Below, in pieces: positions 1-8,178 of a stretch of 64,000 bases of DNA. The translations under genes were made by a program, and so were the position numbers. Position 1 is the stretch's first letter. Every line of letters begins with the position of its first letter. Under the pieces are notes generated by a model. It was given only the letters and a program-made list of their open reading frames with translations. It ran no database searches and had not been told where the DNA came from. Origin of the DNA: Mycolicibacterium parafortuitum (GTDB taxonomy: Bacteria; Actinomycetota; Actinomycetes; Mycobacteriales; Mycobacteriaceae); contig NZ_MVID01000032.1 in assembly GCF_002086815.1 (NCBI RefSeq), positions 1 to 64,000 on the forward strand. The letters are read 5' to 3'.

Positions 1-113
1 GGTGCGGGGGCCGGGGTGGGGCCGGGCGCCGGCTGCGCGGAAGCCACCGGTGCGAGCACACAGCAGCTCACCAGTGCCGTCGCGGCGAGCGCGGCCGGTT
101 TCGTCAGCCTCAT
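1..113 (-). CDS. Secreted Ala/Pro-rich protein, 5' end only
   Basis: Reading leftward from an ATG at 113, the sequence encodes a typical Sec signal peptide (MRLTKPAALAATALV, then a hydrophobic core ending VASAQ) followed at once by Pro/Ala repeats (PAPGPTPAPA). The gene runs off the left edge of the window, so only about 37 codons are visible and the mature domain is unknown. A signal peptidase I site after AXA (ASA|Q) is likely. It lies upstream of, and on the same strand as, no gene inside the window. It could be any proline-rich mycobacterial secreted protein, and function cannot be assigned. Confidence 0.65.
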   Translation of the reverse strand, partial: MRLTKPAALAATALVSCCVLAPVASAQPAPGPTPAPA

Positions 114-201
114 AGGAAGCGAGTCTAATTGCTTTCGAGAGTGGCGACCAAAAAACGGCGACGACGGGGATGACCCCGCCGCCGCCGTCCCGGTGAACAG
201 A

Positions 202-603
202 TCAGCCTGCCATGAACGTGTTGTAGGCCGACTGCAGGTCGGCGGGCAGCACGGTCACATTGCAGTTGCGCTGCGCATCGCCGAGCGGTGCCAGGATGCC
301 GCGCAGTTCGTAGTACTCGTTCGCATTGGCCGTGAAGTAGCCGCGCAGGTTCGCCTCGGCTTCCGGTCGCGGCTGGCTCATCGCGGCGGTCACCGCCTGG
401 TTGGCGCCCGGGTGCGTATCCAGATACTGGCGCGCCGACGCGGTCACCGAACTCACGGTGCCGGTCAGTGCGCTGGCGGTGCAGTCCGCCGGCTGGGCAT
501 TGGCGACCGGCCCGGCCACGGTTGCTGCGGCAAGGCCGCCGAACAGACATGCCGCCCCGACACCAGCCAGCGAACGGCGCACGGTGTTACCACTGAAATT
601 CAT
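202..603 (-). CDS. Hemophore-related secreted protein (Rv0203/Rv1174c-like)
   Basis: This is a 133-residue secreted protein. Residues 1-36 form a signal peptide ending VANAQ. The mature part is small, helical and has two cysteines (in PADCTASAL and QRNCNVTV) that would form the single disulfide typical of the mycobacterial hemophore-related family. Family members such as Rv0203 bind haem outside the cell and pass it to MmpL importers. Here the haem role is inferred from family resemblance only. The motif around YEYYELRGIL supplies tyrosines that could ligate haem. A GAAGGA ribosome-binding site lies 9 nt before the ATG. No IdeR box was recognised upstream. Confidence 0.72.
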   Translation of the reverse strand: MNFSGNTVRRSLAGVGAACLFGGLAAATVAGPVANAQPADCTASALTGTVSSVTASARQYLDTHPGANQAVTAAMSQPRPEAEANLRGYFTANANEYYELRGILAPLGDAQRNCNVTVLPADLQSAYNTFMAG

Positions 604-913
604 GTTGGATTGGTCCTTCTCATCGATGACGCGATGTGCGTCGGTTACTGCTTACCCCGCCCGAAATCCAAGGTAGCCGAGATCTGGAGTGCCCAAACGT
701 CATGAGTCGGCGTCAATAAACCGGCCTGTCCAACGTTACAAATCCGGGCCGTGATGTTCGCCTCAATACGGTCGGTGACGTTCGCTGTCGACGAAATAAC
801 CCTCGCGGCCCTCTGAACATTCTCAAAATTTGCCGGGAATGCTTAATTGATCGTGATGTAGGTCGTTGCCCAATCGTTATCCGCACCGCCGGATCACGCC
901 GCCAGATAGTTTG
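604..913. other. Intergenic region between divergent genes
   Basis: This 310-bp region is locally AT-richer than its surroundings. It must hold the promoters of the leftward hemophore-like gene and the rightward VOC gene. No convincing open reading frame, RNA gene or clear operator was found. The left end (604-625) holds the hemophore ribosome-binding site. Confidence 0.5.
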
Positions 914-1327
914 GTGGCTGTGAAACTGGACCTGCTGACACCCGGCATCGAGGTCGGGCTCGTCACCACCGACCTGGCCCCGATGGTCGACTTCTACGAA
1001 GGCTTCCTCGAACTCGAGCCCCAAGGCGAGATCGAGTTCGACGGCGGATCGCAACGGCGGTACTCGCTCGGCGGCAGCGTGCTCAAACTCGTCACCTACG
1101 CGACGCCACCGTCGGCCGCGGCCGCGCCCGGTGGCGGCCGGGCCCAGGCCGGGCTGCGCTACTTCACGATCGGCGTCAACGGGCTGCGCGCGGTCGCCGA
1201 ACAATTCGAGGCATCGCCGTACGAGATCGTCGAACCGGTCACCGAGTTCGCGCCGGTGCCCGGGATGGGCTGGATGTTCGTCGCCGATCCCGACGGCAAC
1301 CACATCGAACTGTTCGGGACGCTCTGA
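914..1327 (+). CDS. VOC superfamily (glyoxalase/bleomycin-resistance fold) protein
   Basis: This protein of about 137 residues has one vicinal-oxygen-chelate module. The N-terminal half begins GIEVGLVTTDLAPMVDFYEG, the usual beta-alpha start. The C-terminal half ends FVADPDGNHIELFGTL, the hallmark PDGNxIEL strand whose Glu is usually a metal ligand. Such proteins are metal-dependent isomerases, dioxygenases or antibiotic-binding proteins, and the substrate cannot be told from sequence. The start is uncertain among TTG 911, GTG 914 and GTG 920, with no strong ribosome-binding site. A longer ATG start at 866 would add a Pro/Arg-rich tail outside the fold. The stop is 1 nt before the next gene, so the two are probably co-transcribed. 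Confidence 0.8.
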   Translation: MAVKLDLLTPGIEVGLVTTDLAPMVDFYEGFLELEPQGEIEFDGGSQRRYSLGGSVLKLVTYATPPSAAAAPGGGRAQAGLRYFTIGVNGLRAVAEQFEASPYEIVEPVTEFAPVPGMGWMFVADPDGNHIELFGTL

Positions 1328-1328
1328 C

Positions 1329-2198
1329 GTGAGCTATCCGCACCAGCCCCAGCCCTACCAGCAGGTGCCCACCTGCTACCGCCATCCCGACCGGCAGACC
1401 TATGTGCGCTGCACCCGGTGCAACCGGTTCATCTGCGGAGAATGCATGCGCGACGCGGCGGTCGGTCACCAGTGCGTGGACTGCGTCGGCGAGGCCGCGC
1501 GAACGGTGCGGTCCGCCACCAATGTGTTCGGCGCGCAGCGTCCGTCATCGATGACCCCGGTCGTCACCTACAGCCTGATCGCCGTCAACCTGCTGGTCTT
1601 CGCGCTGCAGATGGCCTCCCCGGACCTGCAGCGGGCCTTCGGGTTGTGGTCGCCCGCGGTGGCCGACGGGCAGCTCTACCGGCTGCTGACCTCGGCGTTC
1701 CTGCACTTCGGGCTGACCCACATCGCGTTCAACATGCTGGCGCTGTACTTCGTCGGCCCGCCGCTGGAGATCGCACTGGGCCGGCTGCGCTACATCACGC
1801 TGTATGTGGTCAGCGCGCTCGGCGGCTCGGTGCTGGTCTATCTGCTGACCCTCAACGCGCTGACCGCCGGCGCGTCGGGGGCGGTGTTCGGATTGTTCGG
1901 GGCGATGTTCGTGGTCGGTAAGCGGCTGAACATGGACGTGCGCTCCGTGATGGTGATCATCGTGTTGAACCTGGTGTTCACGTTCGTCATCCCGTTGGTC
2001 ACCTCGCAGAACATCAGCTGGCAGGGTCACGTCGGTGGTCTGGTCACCGGCGCGTTGGTGGCCGCCGCGTTCGGGTACGCGCCCCGGCAGCAGCGCAACC
2101 TCGTGCAGGCGGGCGCGGTCGGCGCGCTGCTGGTGGTCTTCGCCGTTCTGGTGGTGTGGCGCACCACGGAACTGCGGGGATTGATGGGCCTGGCCTGA
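1329..2198 (+). CDS. Rhomboid intramembrane serine protease with N-terminal zinc-finger
   Basis: This 289-residue protein cleaves transmembrane substrates inside the membrane. The first 60 residues carry a B-box-like zinc module (CYRHPD...CTRC...CGECM...GHQCVDC). A six-TM rhomboid core follows from about residue 78. The catalytic Ser is in GASGAVFGLFG (Ser183) and the catalytic His in GHVGG (His234). The HxxFN motif of TM2 is present (THIAFNML). It resembles mycobacterial Rv0110. The GTG start at 1329 follows the VOC stop closely. The open frame extends back to 1131, but only as an out-of-frame overlap with the VOC gene. Substrates are unknown. Confidence 0.93.
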   Translation: MSYPHQPQPYQQVPTCYRHPDRQTYVRCTRCNRFICGECMRDAAVGHQCVDCVGEAARTVRSATNVFGAQRPSSMTPVVTYSLIAVNLLVFALQMASPDLQRAFGLWSPAVADGQLYRLLTSAFLHFGLTHIAFNMLALYFVGPPLEIALGRLRYITLYVVSALGGSVLVYLLTLNALTAGASGAVFGLFGAMFVVGKRLNMDVRSVMVIIVLNLVFTFVIPLVTSQNISWQGHVGGLVTGALVAAAFGYAPRQQRNLVQAGAVGALLVVFAVLVVWRTTELRGLMGLA

Positions 2199-2214
2199 GG
2201 GGTATGGGGGGCAG

Positions 2215-2916
2215 ATGCTCGGGCTCCCTGGACACATCCGCGCGTGCCTGTTCGACCTCGACGGCGTGCTGACCGATACGGCGAGCGTGCACCGGCGCGC
2301 GTGGAAGGCGATGTTCGACGAGTATCTGCGCGCCCGCGGGGGTGACTTCGTTCCGTTCGACGCCGGACCGGACTACGCGAGGTACGTCGACGGCAAGCCC
2401 CGCGCCGACGGGATCCGCTCCTTTCTGGGAAGCCGGGACATCGCCGCGGACGAGGACACCGTGACCCGGCTCGGGGAGCGCAAGAACCAGATGTTCCTGG
2501 ACACGATGCGCACCGACGGTGTCGAGGTGTTCGACGGCTCCCGCCGGTATCTGCAGGCCGCCGCCGAGGCAGGCCTGCGGCGGGCGGTGGTCTCGTCGAG
2601 CGCCAACACCCGGGAGGTGCTGGAGCTGACGGGCTTGGACCGCTATATCGAGGTGCGCGTCGACGGCGTCACCCTGCGCGAGGAGAACCTGCCGGGTAAG
2701 CCCGCCCCGGACACGTTCCTGCGTGCCGCCGCGCTACTCGACGTCGCACCCGCCGATGCGGCGGTGTTCGAGGACGCGCTGTCCGGCGTGGCGGCGGGGC
2801 GGGCGGGCGAGTTCGGCCTCGTGGTCGGCGTGGACCGCACGGGACAGTCAGAAGCGCTACGCGAGAACGGCGCCGATATCGTCGTCACCGACCTGGGGGA
2901 GCTGCTCGACTCATGA
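2215..2916 (+). CDS. Beta-phosphoglucomutase family HAD phosphatase/mutase
   Basis: This 233-residue HAD-superfamily protein has motif I LFDLDGVLTD (nucleophile Asp14, acid/base Asp16), a four-helix cap, motif II Ser (VVSSSANT), a Lys motif (LPGKPAPDTFL) and motif IV FEDALSG. Family members interconvert beta-glucose-1-phosphate and glucose-6-phosphate. The gene overlaps the next gene by 4 nt (ATGA). That gene is a GH65 disaccharide phosphorylase, which would release beta-glucose-1-phosphate, so the two likely form one catabolic step. The pair matches M. tuberculosis Rv3400-Rv3401. Confidence 0.92.
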   Translation: MLGLPGHIRACLFDLDGVLTDTASVHRRAWKAMFDEYLRARGGDFVPFDAGPDYARYVDGKPRADGIRSFLGSRDIAADEDTVTRLGERKNQMFLDTMRTDGVEVFDGSRRYLQAAAEAGLRRAVVSSSANTREVLELTGLDRYIEVRVDGVTLREENLPGKPAPDTFLRAAALLDVAPADAAVFEDALSGVAAGRAGEFGLVVGVDRTGQSEALRENGADIVVTDLGELLDS

Positions 2917-5282
2917 TGATCTCCGACGAGACTTTTCCCGTCGAACCGTGGTGCATCCGTGAGACCGAGCTGAGGCTCGAACAGCTGGCCGAGTCCGAGT
3001 CGGTGTTCGCACTGTCCAACGGCCACATCGGGCTGCGCGGCAACCTCGACGAAGGCGAGCCGCACGGCCTGCCAGGTACCTACTTGAACGGTTTCTACGA
3101 GATCCGCCCGTTGCCGTACGCGGAGGCGGGTTTCGGCTATCCGGAGGACGGTCAGTCGATCGTCGACGTCACCAACGGCAAACTGATCCGGTTGCTGGTC
3201 GACGACGAGCCGTTCGACGTCCGGTACGGCGACCTGCGTTCGCACGAACGGGTTCTCGACATGCGTGCCGGCGTCCTGACCCGGTCGGCGGACTGGACGG
3301 CACCGTCGGGTAAACGGGTGAAGGTGACCTCGACGCGGCTGGTGTCGCTGGCGCAGCGCGGGCTGGCCGCGATCGAGTACGTGGTGGAGGCCGTCGACGA
3401 CGTGCTGCTGACCGTGCAGTCGGAACTGGTGGCCAACGAGGATCAGCCCGAACCCGAGGATGACCCGCGGGTGGCCGCCGCGCTGGACAAACCGCTGGAG
3501 GCGGTGCAGCACGAGGTCAGTGAGCGCGGTGCGCTGCTGATCCACCGCACCAGGGCCAGCAAGCTGACGATGGCGGCGGCGATGGATCACGTCATCGAGT
3601 CCGACGGACGGGTGGAGGTCAGCGGTGACGCCGGGGACCACTGGGCCCGGACCACTGTGGTGTCGGCGCTGAAACCCGGTGAGCGCCTTCGGCTGATCAA
3701 GTTCCTCGCCTACGGCTGGTCGAGCCTGCGCTCCCCGCCGGCGTTGCGCGACCAGGTCGCTGCCCATATCGCCGGAGCGCGGTACACCGGCTGGGACGGG
3801 CTGGTGCGCTCGCAGCGCGAGTACCTCGACGACTTCTGGGACTGCGCCGACGTCGAGGTCGACGGCGATGCGGACTGCCAGCAGGCGGTGCGGTTCGGGC
3901 TGTTCCACGTGTTGCAGGCCAGTGCCCGTGCCGAGCGGCGGGCCATCGCGGGCAAGGGGCTGACCGGAACCGGTTACGACGGCCACGCGTTCTGGGACAC
4001 CGAGGGTTTCGTGCTGCCGGTGCTGACTTACACCGCGCCGTGGGCGGCTGCCGACGCGTTGCGCTGGCGCGCCACGATTCTGGACCTTGCCCGCGCGCGG
4101 GCCGCCGAGTTGGACCTCGAAGGAGCCAGCTATCCGTGGCGGACCATCCACGGCGAGGAGTGCTCGGCGTACTGGCCGGCCGGGACGGCGGCTTTCCACG
4201 TCAACGCCGACATCGCGATGGCGTTCGAGCGCTACCGGGTGGTCACCGGTGACGATTCGCTCGAAAAGGAGTGCGGCCTGGCGGTTCTCGTCGAGACTGC
4301 CCGGATGTGGATGTCGCTCGGGCATTTCGACCGGCACGGCCGGTGGCGCATCGACGGGGTCACCGGCCCCGACGAGTACACCGCGATCGTGCGGGACAAC
4401 GTGTTCACCAACCTGATGGCCGCGGCCAACCTGAACTACGCCGCCGACGCGTGCACCCGAAGGCCGGATGCCGCACGCGATCTGGGTGTGGACTCCGAGG
4501 AGACCGCGGCATGGTGCGGTGCCGTCGACGCCGTGCACATCCCGTACGACGAGGAGTTGGGGGTGCACCCGCAGTGTGAGGGATTCACCACCCTGCGGGA
4601 GTGGGACTTCACGTCCAACACCGAATATCCGTTGCTGCTCCATGAACCGTATGTGCGGCTGTACCCGACCCAGGTGGTCAAACAGGCCGACCTGGTGCTG
4701 GCCATGCATTGGCAGAGCCACGCGTTCACCGCGGAGCAGAAGGCCCGCAACGTCGACTACTACGAACGCCGCACCACCAGGGACTCGTCGCTGTCGGCGT
4801 GCACGCAGGCGGTGATGTGCGCCGAGGTCGGGCATCTGGAACTGGCCCACGACTACGCGTACGAAGCGGCGCTGATCGACCTGCGCAACCTCCATCACAA
4901 CACCGGCGACGGACTGCATCTGGCGTCGCTGGCCGGCGGCTGGATCGCGCTGGTCGCCGGATTCGGCGGACTTCGCGACGACGAGGGCATGCTCTCCCTC
5001 GATCCGCAGCTCCCCTCGGGCATCACCCGGCTGCGGTTCCGGTTGCGCTGGCGCGATTTCCGGGTCACGGTCGAGGCAGACCACGAGACCGTGACCTACA
5101 CACTGCGGGACGGACCGCACGGCGAGTTGACCATCCGGCACGCGGGACAGTCGCTGACGATCACCACGACGGAGGAGACCCGGGTGCCGGTGCGCCCGAA
5201 GAAGGCGCTGCTGCCGCCTCCCGAGCAGCCGCCCGGTCGGGAACCGACACTGCGGCAACGACATCTGGACGACGCGCCCTGA
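2913..5282 (+). CDS. Glycoside hydrolase family 65 disaccharide phosphorylase (Rv3401-like)
   Basis: This 789-residue cytosolic enzyme has the GH65 order: N-terminal beta-sandwich (ETELRLEQLAESESVFALSN), (alpha/alpha)6 catalytic barrel and a small C-terminal beta-sheet domain. The general acid is the Glu in DGVTGPDEY (about residue 488), and the phosphate/sugar pocket motif VVKQADLVLAMHW is present. GH65 enzymes cleave alpha-glucosides such as maltose, trehalose or kojibiose with phosphate, giving beta-glucose-1-phosphate. Which disaccharide is used here cannot be told. Translation is coupled to the upstream mutase (ATGATG overlapping its stop). It converges with kup, the two stop codons being one base apart. 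Confidence 0.92.
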   Translation: MMISDETFPVEPWCIRETELRLEQLAESESVFALSNGHIGLRGNLDEGEPHGLPGTYLNGFYEIRPLPYAEAGFGYPEDGQSIVDVTNGKLIRLLVDDEPFDVRYGDLRSHERVLDMRAGVLTRSADWTAPSGKRVKVTSTRLVSLAQRGLAAIEYVVEAVDDVLLTVQSELVANEDQPEPEDDPRVAAALDKPLEAVQHEVSERGALLIHRTRASKLTMAAAMDHVIESDGRVEVSGDAGDHWARTTVVSALKPGERLRLIKFLAYGWSSLRSPPALRDQVAAHIAGARYTGWDGLVRSQREYLDDFWDCADVEVDGDADCQQAVRFGLFHVLQASARAERRAIAGKGLTGTGYDGHAFWDTEGFVLPVLTYTAPWAAADALRWRATILDLARARAAELDLEGASYPWRTIHGEECSAYWPAGTAAFHVNADIAMAFERYRVVTGDDSLEKECGLAVLVETARMWMSLGHFDRHGRWRIDGVTGPDEYTAIVRDNVFTNLMAAANLNYAADACTRRPDAARDLGVDSEETAAWCGAVDAVHIPYDEELGVHPQCEGFTTLREWDFTSNTEYPLLLHEPYVRLYPTQVVKQADLVLAMHWQSHAFTAEQKARNVDYYERRTTRDSSLSACTQAVMCAEVGHLELAHDYAYEAALIDLRNLHHNTGDGLHLASLAGGWIALVAGFGGLRDDEGMLSLDPQLPSGITRLRFRLRWRDFRVTVEADHETVTYTLRDGPHGELTIRHAGQSLTITTTEETRVPVRPKKALLPPPEQPPGREPTLRQRHLDDAP

Positions 5283-5296
5283 TTCAGATCTGAATC
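5281..5296. repeat. 16-bp perfect palindrome at convergent stop codons
   Basis: GATTCAGATCTGAATC reads identically on both strands. It begins inside the GH65 stop codon and covers the last codons and stop of kup. It could be a small bidirectional termination or binding site, but there is no loop and no U-tract, so it may be coincidental. Confidence 0.4.
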
Positions 5297-7167
5297 CGCG
5301 ACCCGATGATCACGGTCCGGTCCAGCGGCAGCCCGAACGACGCCGCCGCGTCCGCGGTCAGATGTGAGGTCGCGATGAACAGCCGCTTGCGCCACGGCGC
5401 CATCGTCGGTGCATCCCCTTGGCGGAGTTCGAGTTTCGACAGGAAATAGGTGGCGTTGGCGAGATCCAGGGGGCCTTCGGTCTGGGCCGGGTCGAGCAGG
5501 CTCAGCGTGTGCGGCACGTCGATGCGGTCCATGTAGCCGAACCGCGCCAGCACGTGGATGATCCCGTCGTCGTCGGCGCCGAGGTCGTCGACGGTGATCC
5601 GGTCGTAGTCCGGGACACGGGGCACGGGTTCGGTGGTCAGCGAGATGATCACCACGTGTTCGGCGAGCACGTGGTTGTGCTCGACGTTGGTGCGCATCGA
5701 CAGCGGCGCGGTGTCGTCGCCTCGGTTGAGGAACACCGCGGTGCCGGGCAGCCGCAGCAGCGGGGGCTCGCGGGTGGCCAGGCCGTCGATGAACTCGCGC
5801 ATCGGGCCCTCGGCGCGGCGCCTGGCCTTGGTCACCAGCACCCGTCCCCGCTGCCAGGTCGTCATCACCGTGAACGCGCAGACGCCGATCAGCAACGGAA
5901 GCCACGCGCCGTGAACGAGTTTCGTCAGGTTCGCCGCGAAGAACGTCACGTCGACGATCAGCAGTGCGCCGCCGCCGAGCACGATCAGCCACAGCGGCGC
6001 GCGGGCGCGGGTCCGCGCGAGATACAGGAACAGCAGTGTGGTGATGGTCATCGTGCCGGTCACCGCCATGCCGAACGCGTACGCCAGCGCCGAGGAACTG
6101 CGGAACGCGAACACCAGGATCAGCACCGCGATCATCAGGAACCCGTTGATCCACGGGACGTAGACCTGCCCGATCGAGGACGCCGAGGTGTGCAGGATGC
6201 GCAGCCTGGGCAGATAGCCGAGCTGCGCGGCCTGCGAGGCGACCGAGAACGCCCCGGTGATCACCGCCTGCGACGCGATCACCGTCGCCGCGGTCGCCAG
6301 CAGCACCATCGGGATTCGCGACCATTCCGGCATCAGCAGGAAAAACGGTGCGGTGACCGTGCTTTGGTCATCGAGCACCAGGGCGCCCTGGCCGAAGTAG
6401 TTCAGGGTGCAGGCGGGCAGCACCAGGCCGAGCCAGCCGACCGTGATCGCCCTGCGGCCGAAGTGACCCATGTCGGCGTACAGCGCCTCCGCGCCGGTCA
6501 CGGCCAGGACGACCGCCGCCAGCGCGAAGAACGCGATGTGGAAATGCTCGGTGAGGAACACGAACGCGTAGGCCGGCGACAGCGCGTGCAGGATGTCCGG
6601 ATTGCGGGCGATGCCGCCGATGCCCAGCGCGCCGATCGCGGTGAACCACACGACCATCACCGGCCCGAAGAACCGGCCCACCACGGCGGTGCCGCGGCGC
6701 TGCACGGAGAACAACGCCACGATGATCACCGCGGTGATCGGGACGACCAGGTCCTTGAGGTCCGGGTCGACGACGGCCAGCCCCTCCACCGCGGACAGCA
6801 CCGAGATCGCCGGCGTGATCATGCTGTCGCCGAAGAACAGTGCGGCGCCGAACACCCCGAGCGCGGCCAGGACCATCGTGGTGTGCCGGGTCTTCGGTGC
6901 CGAACCGCTGCTGGTCCAGCTTCGCCGGACCAGCGTGATCAGCGCCATGATGCCGCCCTCGCCGTGGTTGTCGGCCCGCATCACCAGCGTCACGTAGGTC
7001 AGCGTCACGATCGTCATCACCGACCAGAAGATCAGCGACACCACGCCGTAGACGCTGTGCGAGGACACCGGAACCGGATGCGGGTCGCCGGGGTCGAACA
7101 CCGTCGCCAGCGTGTAGATCGGGCTGGTGCCGATGTCGCCGAAGACCACGCCGAGCGCACCGACCAC
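5284..7167 (-). CDS. kup: KUP/HAK family low-affinity potassium transporter
   Basis: This is a potassium:proton symporter with 12 predicted TM segments and a cytoplasmic C-terminal domain of about 180 residues. The signature VVFGDIGTSPIYTLATVF opens TM1, and GEGGIMALITL, FFGDSMITPAISVLSAVEG and TGAEALYADMGHFG follow as in all Kup proteins. The C-terminus is complete (GSRIQI). The start is a problem. The first conventional start codon before TM1 is GTG at 7167, which trims the protein to the edge of TM1. A CTG at 7185 would restore a more usual N-tail. The open frame runs on to 8085, but that stretch is the shadow of the divergent gene. Confidence 0.9.
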   Translation of the reverse strand: MVGALGVVFGDIGTSPIYTLATVFDPGDPHPVPVSSHSVYGVVSLIFWSVMTIVTLTYVTLVMRADNHGEGGIMALITLVRRSWTSSGSAPKTRHTTMVLAALGVFGAALFFGDSMITPAISVLSAVEGLAVVDPDLKDLVVPITAVIIVALFSVQRRGTAVVGRFFGPVMVVWFTAIGALGIGGIARNPDILHALSPAYAFVFLTEHFHIAFFALAAVVLAVTGAEALYADMGHFGRRAITVGWLGLVLPACTLNYFGQGALVLDDQSTVTAPFFLLMPEWSRIPMVLLATAATVIASQAVITGAFSVASQAAQLGYLPRLRILHTSASSIGQVYVPWINGFLMIAVLILVFAFRSSSALAYAFGMAVTGTMTITTLLFLYLARTRARAPLWLIVLGGGALLIVDVTFFAANLTKLVHGAWLPLLIGVCAFTVMTTWQRGRVLVTKARRRAEGPMREFIDGLATREPPLLRLPGTAVFLNRGDDTAPLSMRTNVEHNHVLAEHVVIISLTTEPVPRVPDYDRITVDDLGADDDGIIHVLARFGYMDRIDVPHTLSLLDPAQTEGPLDLANATYFLSKLELRQGDAPTMAPWRKRLFIATSHLTADAAASFGLPLDRTVIIGSRIQI

Positions 7168-7260
7168 GATCGCGGGCCGGATCAGTCGCGCATTGTGGGT
7201 ATCCGAGGTGGCGTCGATGGGATGATTGTCGCCGATGGGGTTTGCCGTGGAGGAATAACG

Positions 7261-8079
7261 GTGGAGGACGTTCTCGACCAGCTCTACTCCGCCGCACCGG
7301 AGGAGTTCACCGCGCTGCGCGGCACACTCGCGGCCGCGGCCAAGAAGGACGGCGACACCGACGCGGCCCGCCGGATCAGCGGGTGCCGCAAGCCGACGAC
7401 CGCGGCGTGGGTGGTGAACCGGCTCGCGATCATCGGCAGCGCGCGATCGGAGCTGGCCGAGCTCGGATCGAAGTTGCGCCAGGCGCACTCGTCGATGGAC
7501 GGTGACGCGATCCGGGCGCTGACCGCCGAGCAGCGCGCCCTCGTCGACAGGCTGACCCGCTCCGCGTTCGCCGACGCCGACCTGCCCGCCCCGTCGGGGG
7601 CGCTGCGCGACGACGTGACCGCGACGCTGCAGGCCGCGATCGCCGATCCGGAGGTCGCCGAACGCCTGGGCCGGCTCACGAAGGCCGAACGGTGGTCGGG
7701 TTTCGGGGAGTTCGGGTTCAGCGCGGCCGTCGCGCCCGCGCCGCGCAAGGCGGCACCCAAGTCGTCGGCACCCAAAGCATCGGCACCGAAATCGTCGGCA
7801 CCGAAACCCGACGGCCGCGCGGCGGCACGCGCCGAACTCGCCGCCGCCGAACGCGCCCGCGCGGACGCCGATGCCGCGCTGAGCGAGCTGCAGGCCGACC
7901 TCGCCGCCGCGCGGCTGAGGCACGACGACGCCAAGCGCAGGCTCGCCACCGCCGAGCAGGCGTTGAGCACCGCCGAGCAGGCGTTGAGCACAGCCGAGCA
8001 GGCCTACGCCGACGGTAAACAGATCAGCCGGGACGCCGCCGACGCGGTCAAGAAGGCCAAGCGCGCCGTAGGCCGCTGA
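7261..8079 (+). CDS. Coiled-coil protein of unknown function
   Basis: This 272-residue soluble protein was not recognised as a named family, although mycobacteria carry similar proteins. Residues 1-150 are helical, with a conserved-looking segment (SGCRKPTTAAWVVNRL). Residues about 165-185 are a KSSAP/KASAP low-complexity linker. The last 80 residues are an Ala/Glu/Arg coiled coil ending in near-perfect heptads (TAEQALS three times, from 21-bp DNA repeats at 7951-8004) and a Lys-rich tail. A strong ribosome-binding site (GGAGGA, 6 nt spacing) fixes the GTG start. It diverges from kup and shares its promoter region. The Lys/Ala linker and tail might bind nucleic acid, which is speculative. Confidence 0.8.
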   Translation: MEDVLDQLYSAAPEEFTALRGTLAAAAKKDGDTDAARRISGCRKPTTAAWVVNRLAIIGSARSELAELGSKLRQAHSSMDGDAIRALTAEQRALVDRLTRSAFADADLPAPSGALRDDVTATLQAAIADPEVAERLGRLTKAERWSGFGEFGFSAAVAPAPRKAAPKSSAPKASAPKSSAPKPDGRAAARAELAAAERARADADAALSELQADLAAARLRHDDAKRRLATAEQALSTAEQALSTAEQAYADGKQISRDAADAVKKAKRAVGR

Positions 8080-8178
8080 CGGCACGATATGTTTCCCCCG
8101 GCGTCGTCAGCGATGCCGGGATGTAAGCGAAATGCTCAGCGCCACGCTTATTTTCGGGACTGGAACCGGGAGTGGAAC

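Noticed and set aside
1131..1328. Upstream extension of the rhomboid gene
   Set aside because: It is only open frame overlapping the VOC gene; GTG 1329 gives the family N-terminus.
2643..5264. An 873-codon minus-strand frame opposite the GH65 gene
   Set aside because: Shadow frame; the GH65 product on the plus strand has all family motifs.
7197..7260. ATG at 7193 (minus strand) as kup start
   Set aside because: It is out of frame and reaches a stop after three codons.
5419..8079. An 886-codon plus-strand frame covering kup and the coiled-coil gene
   Set aside because: The part over kup is antisense shadow (Arg/Asp/Gln/His-rich). Only the part from 7261 is a real gene with its own ribosome-binding site.
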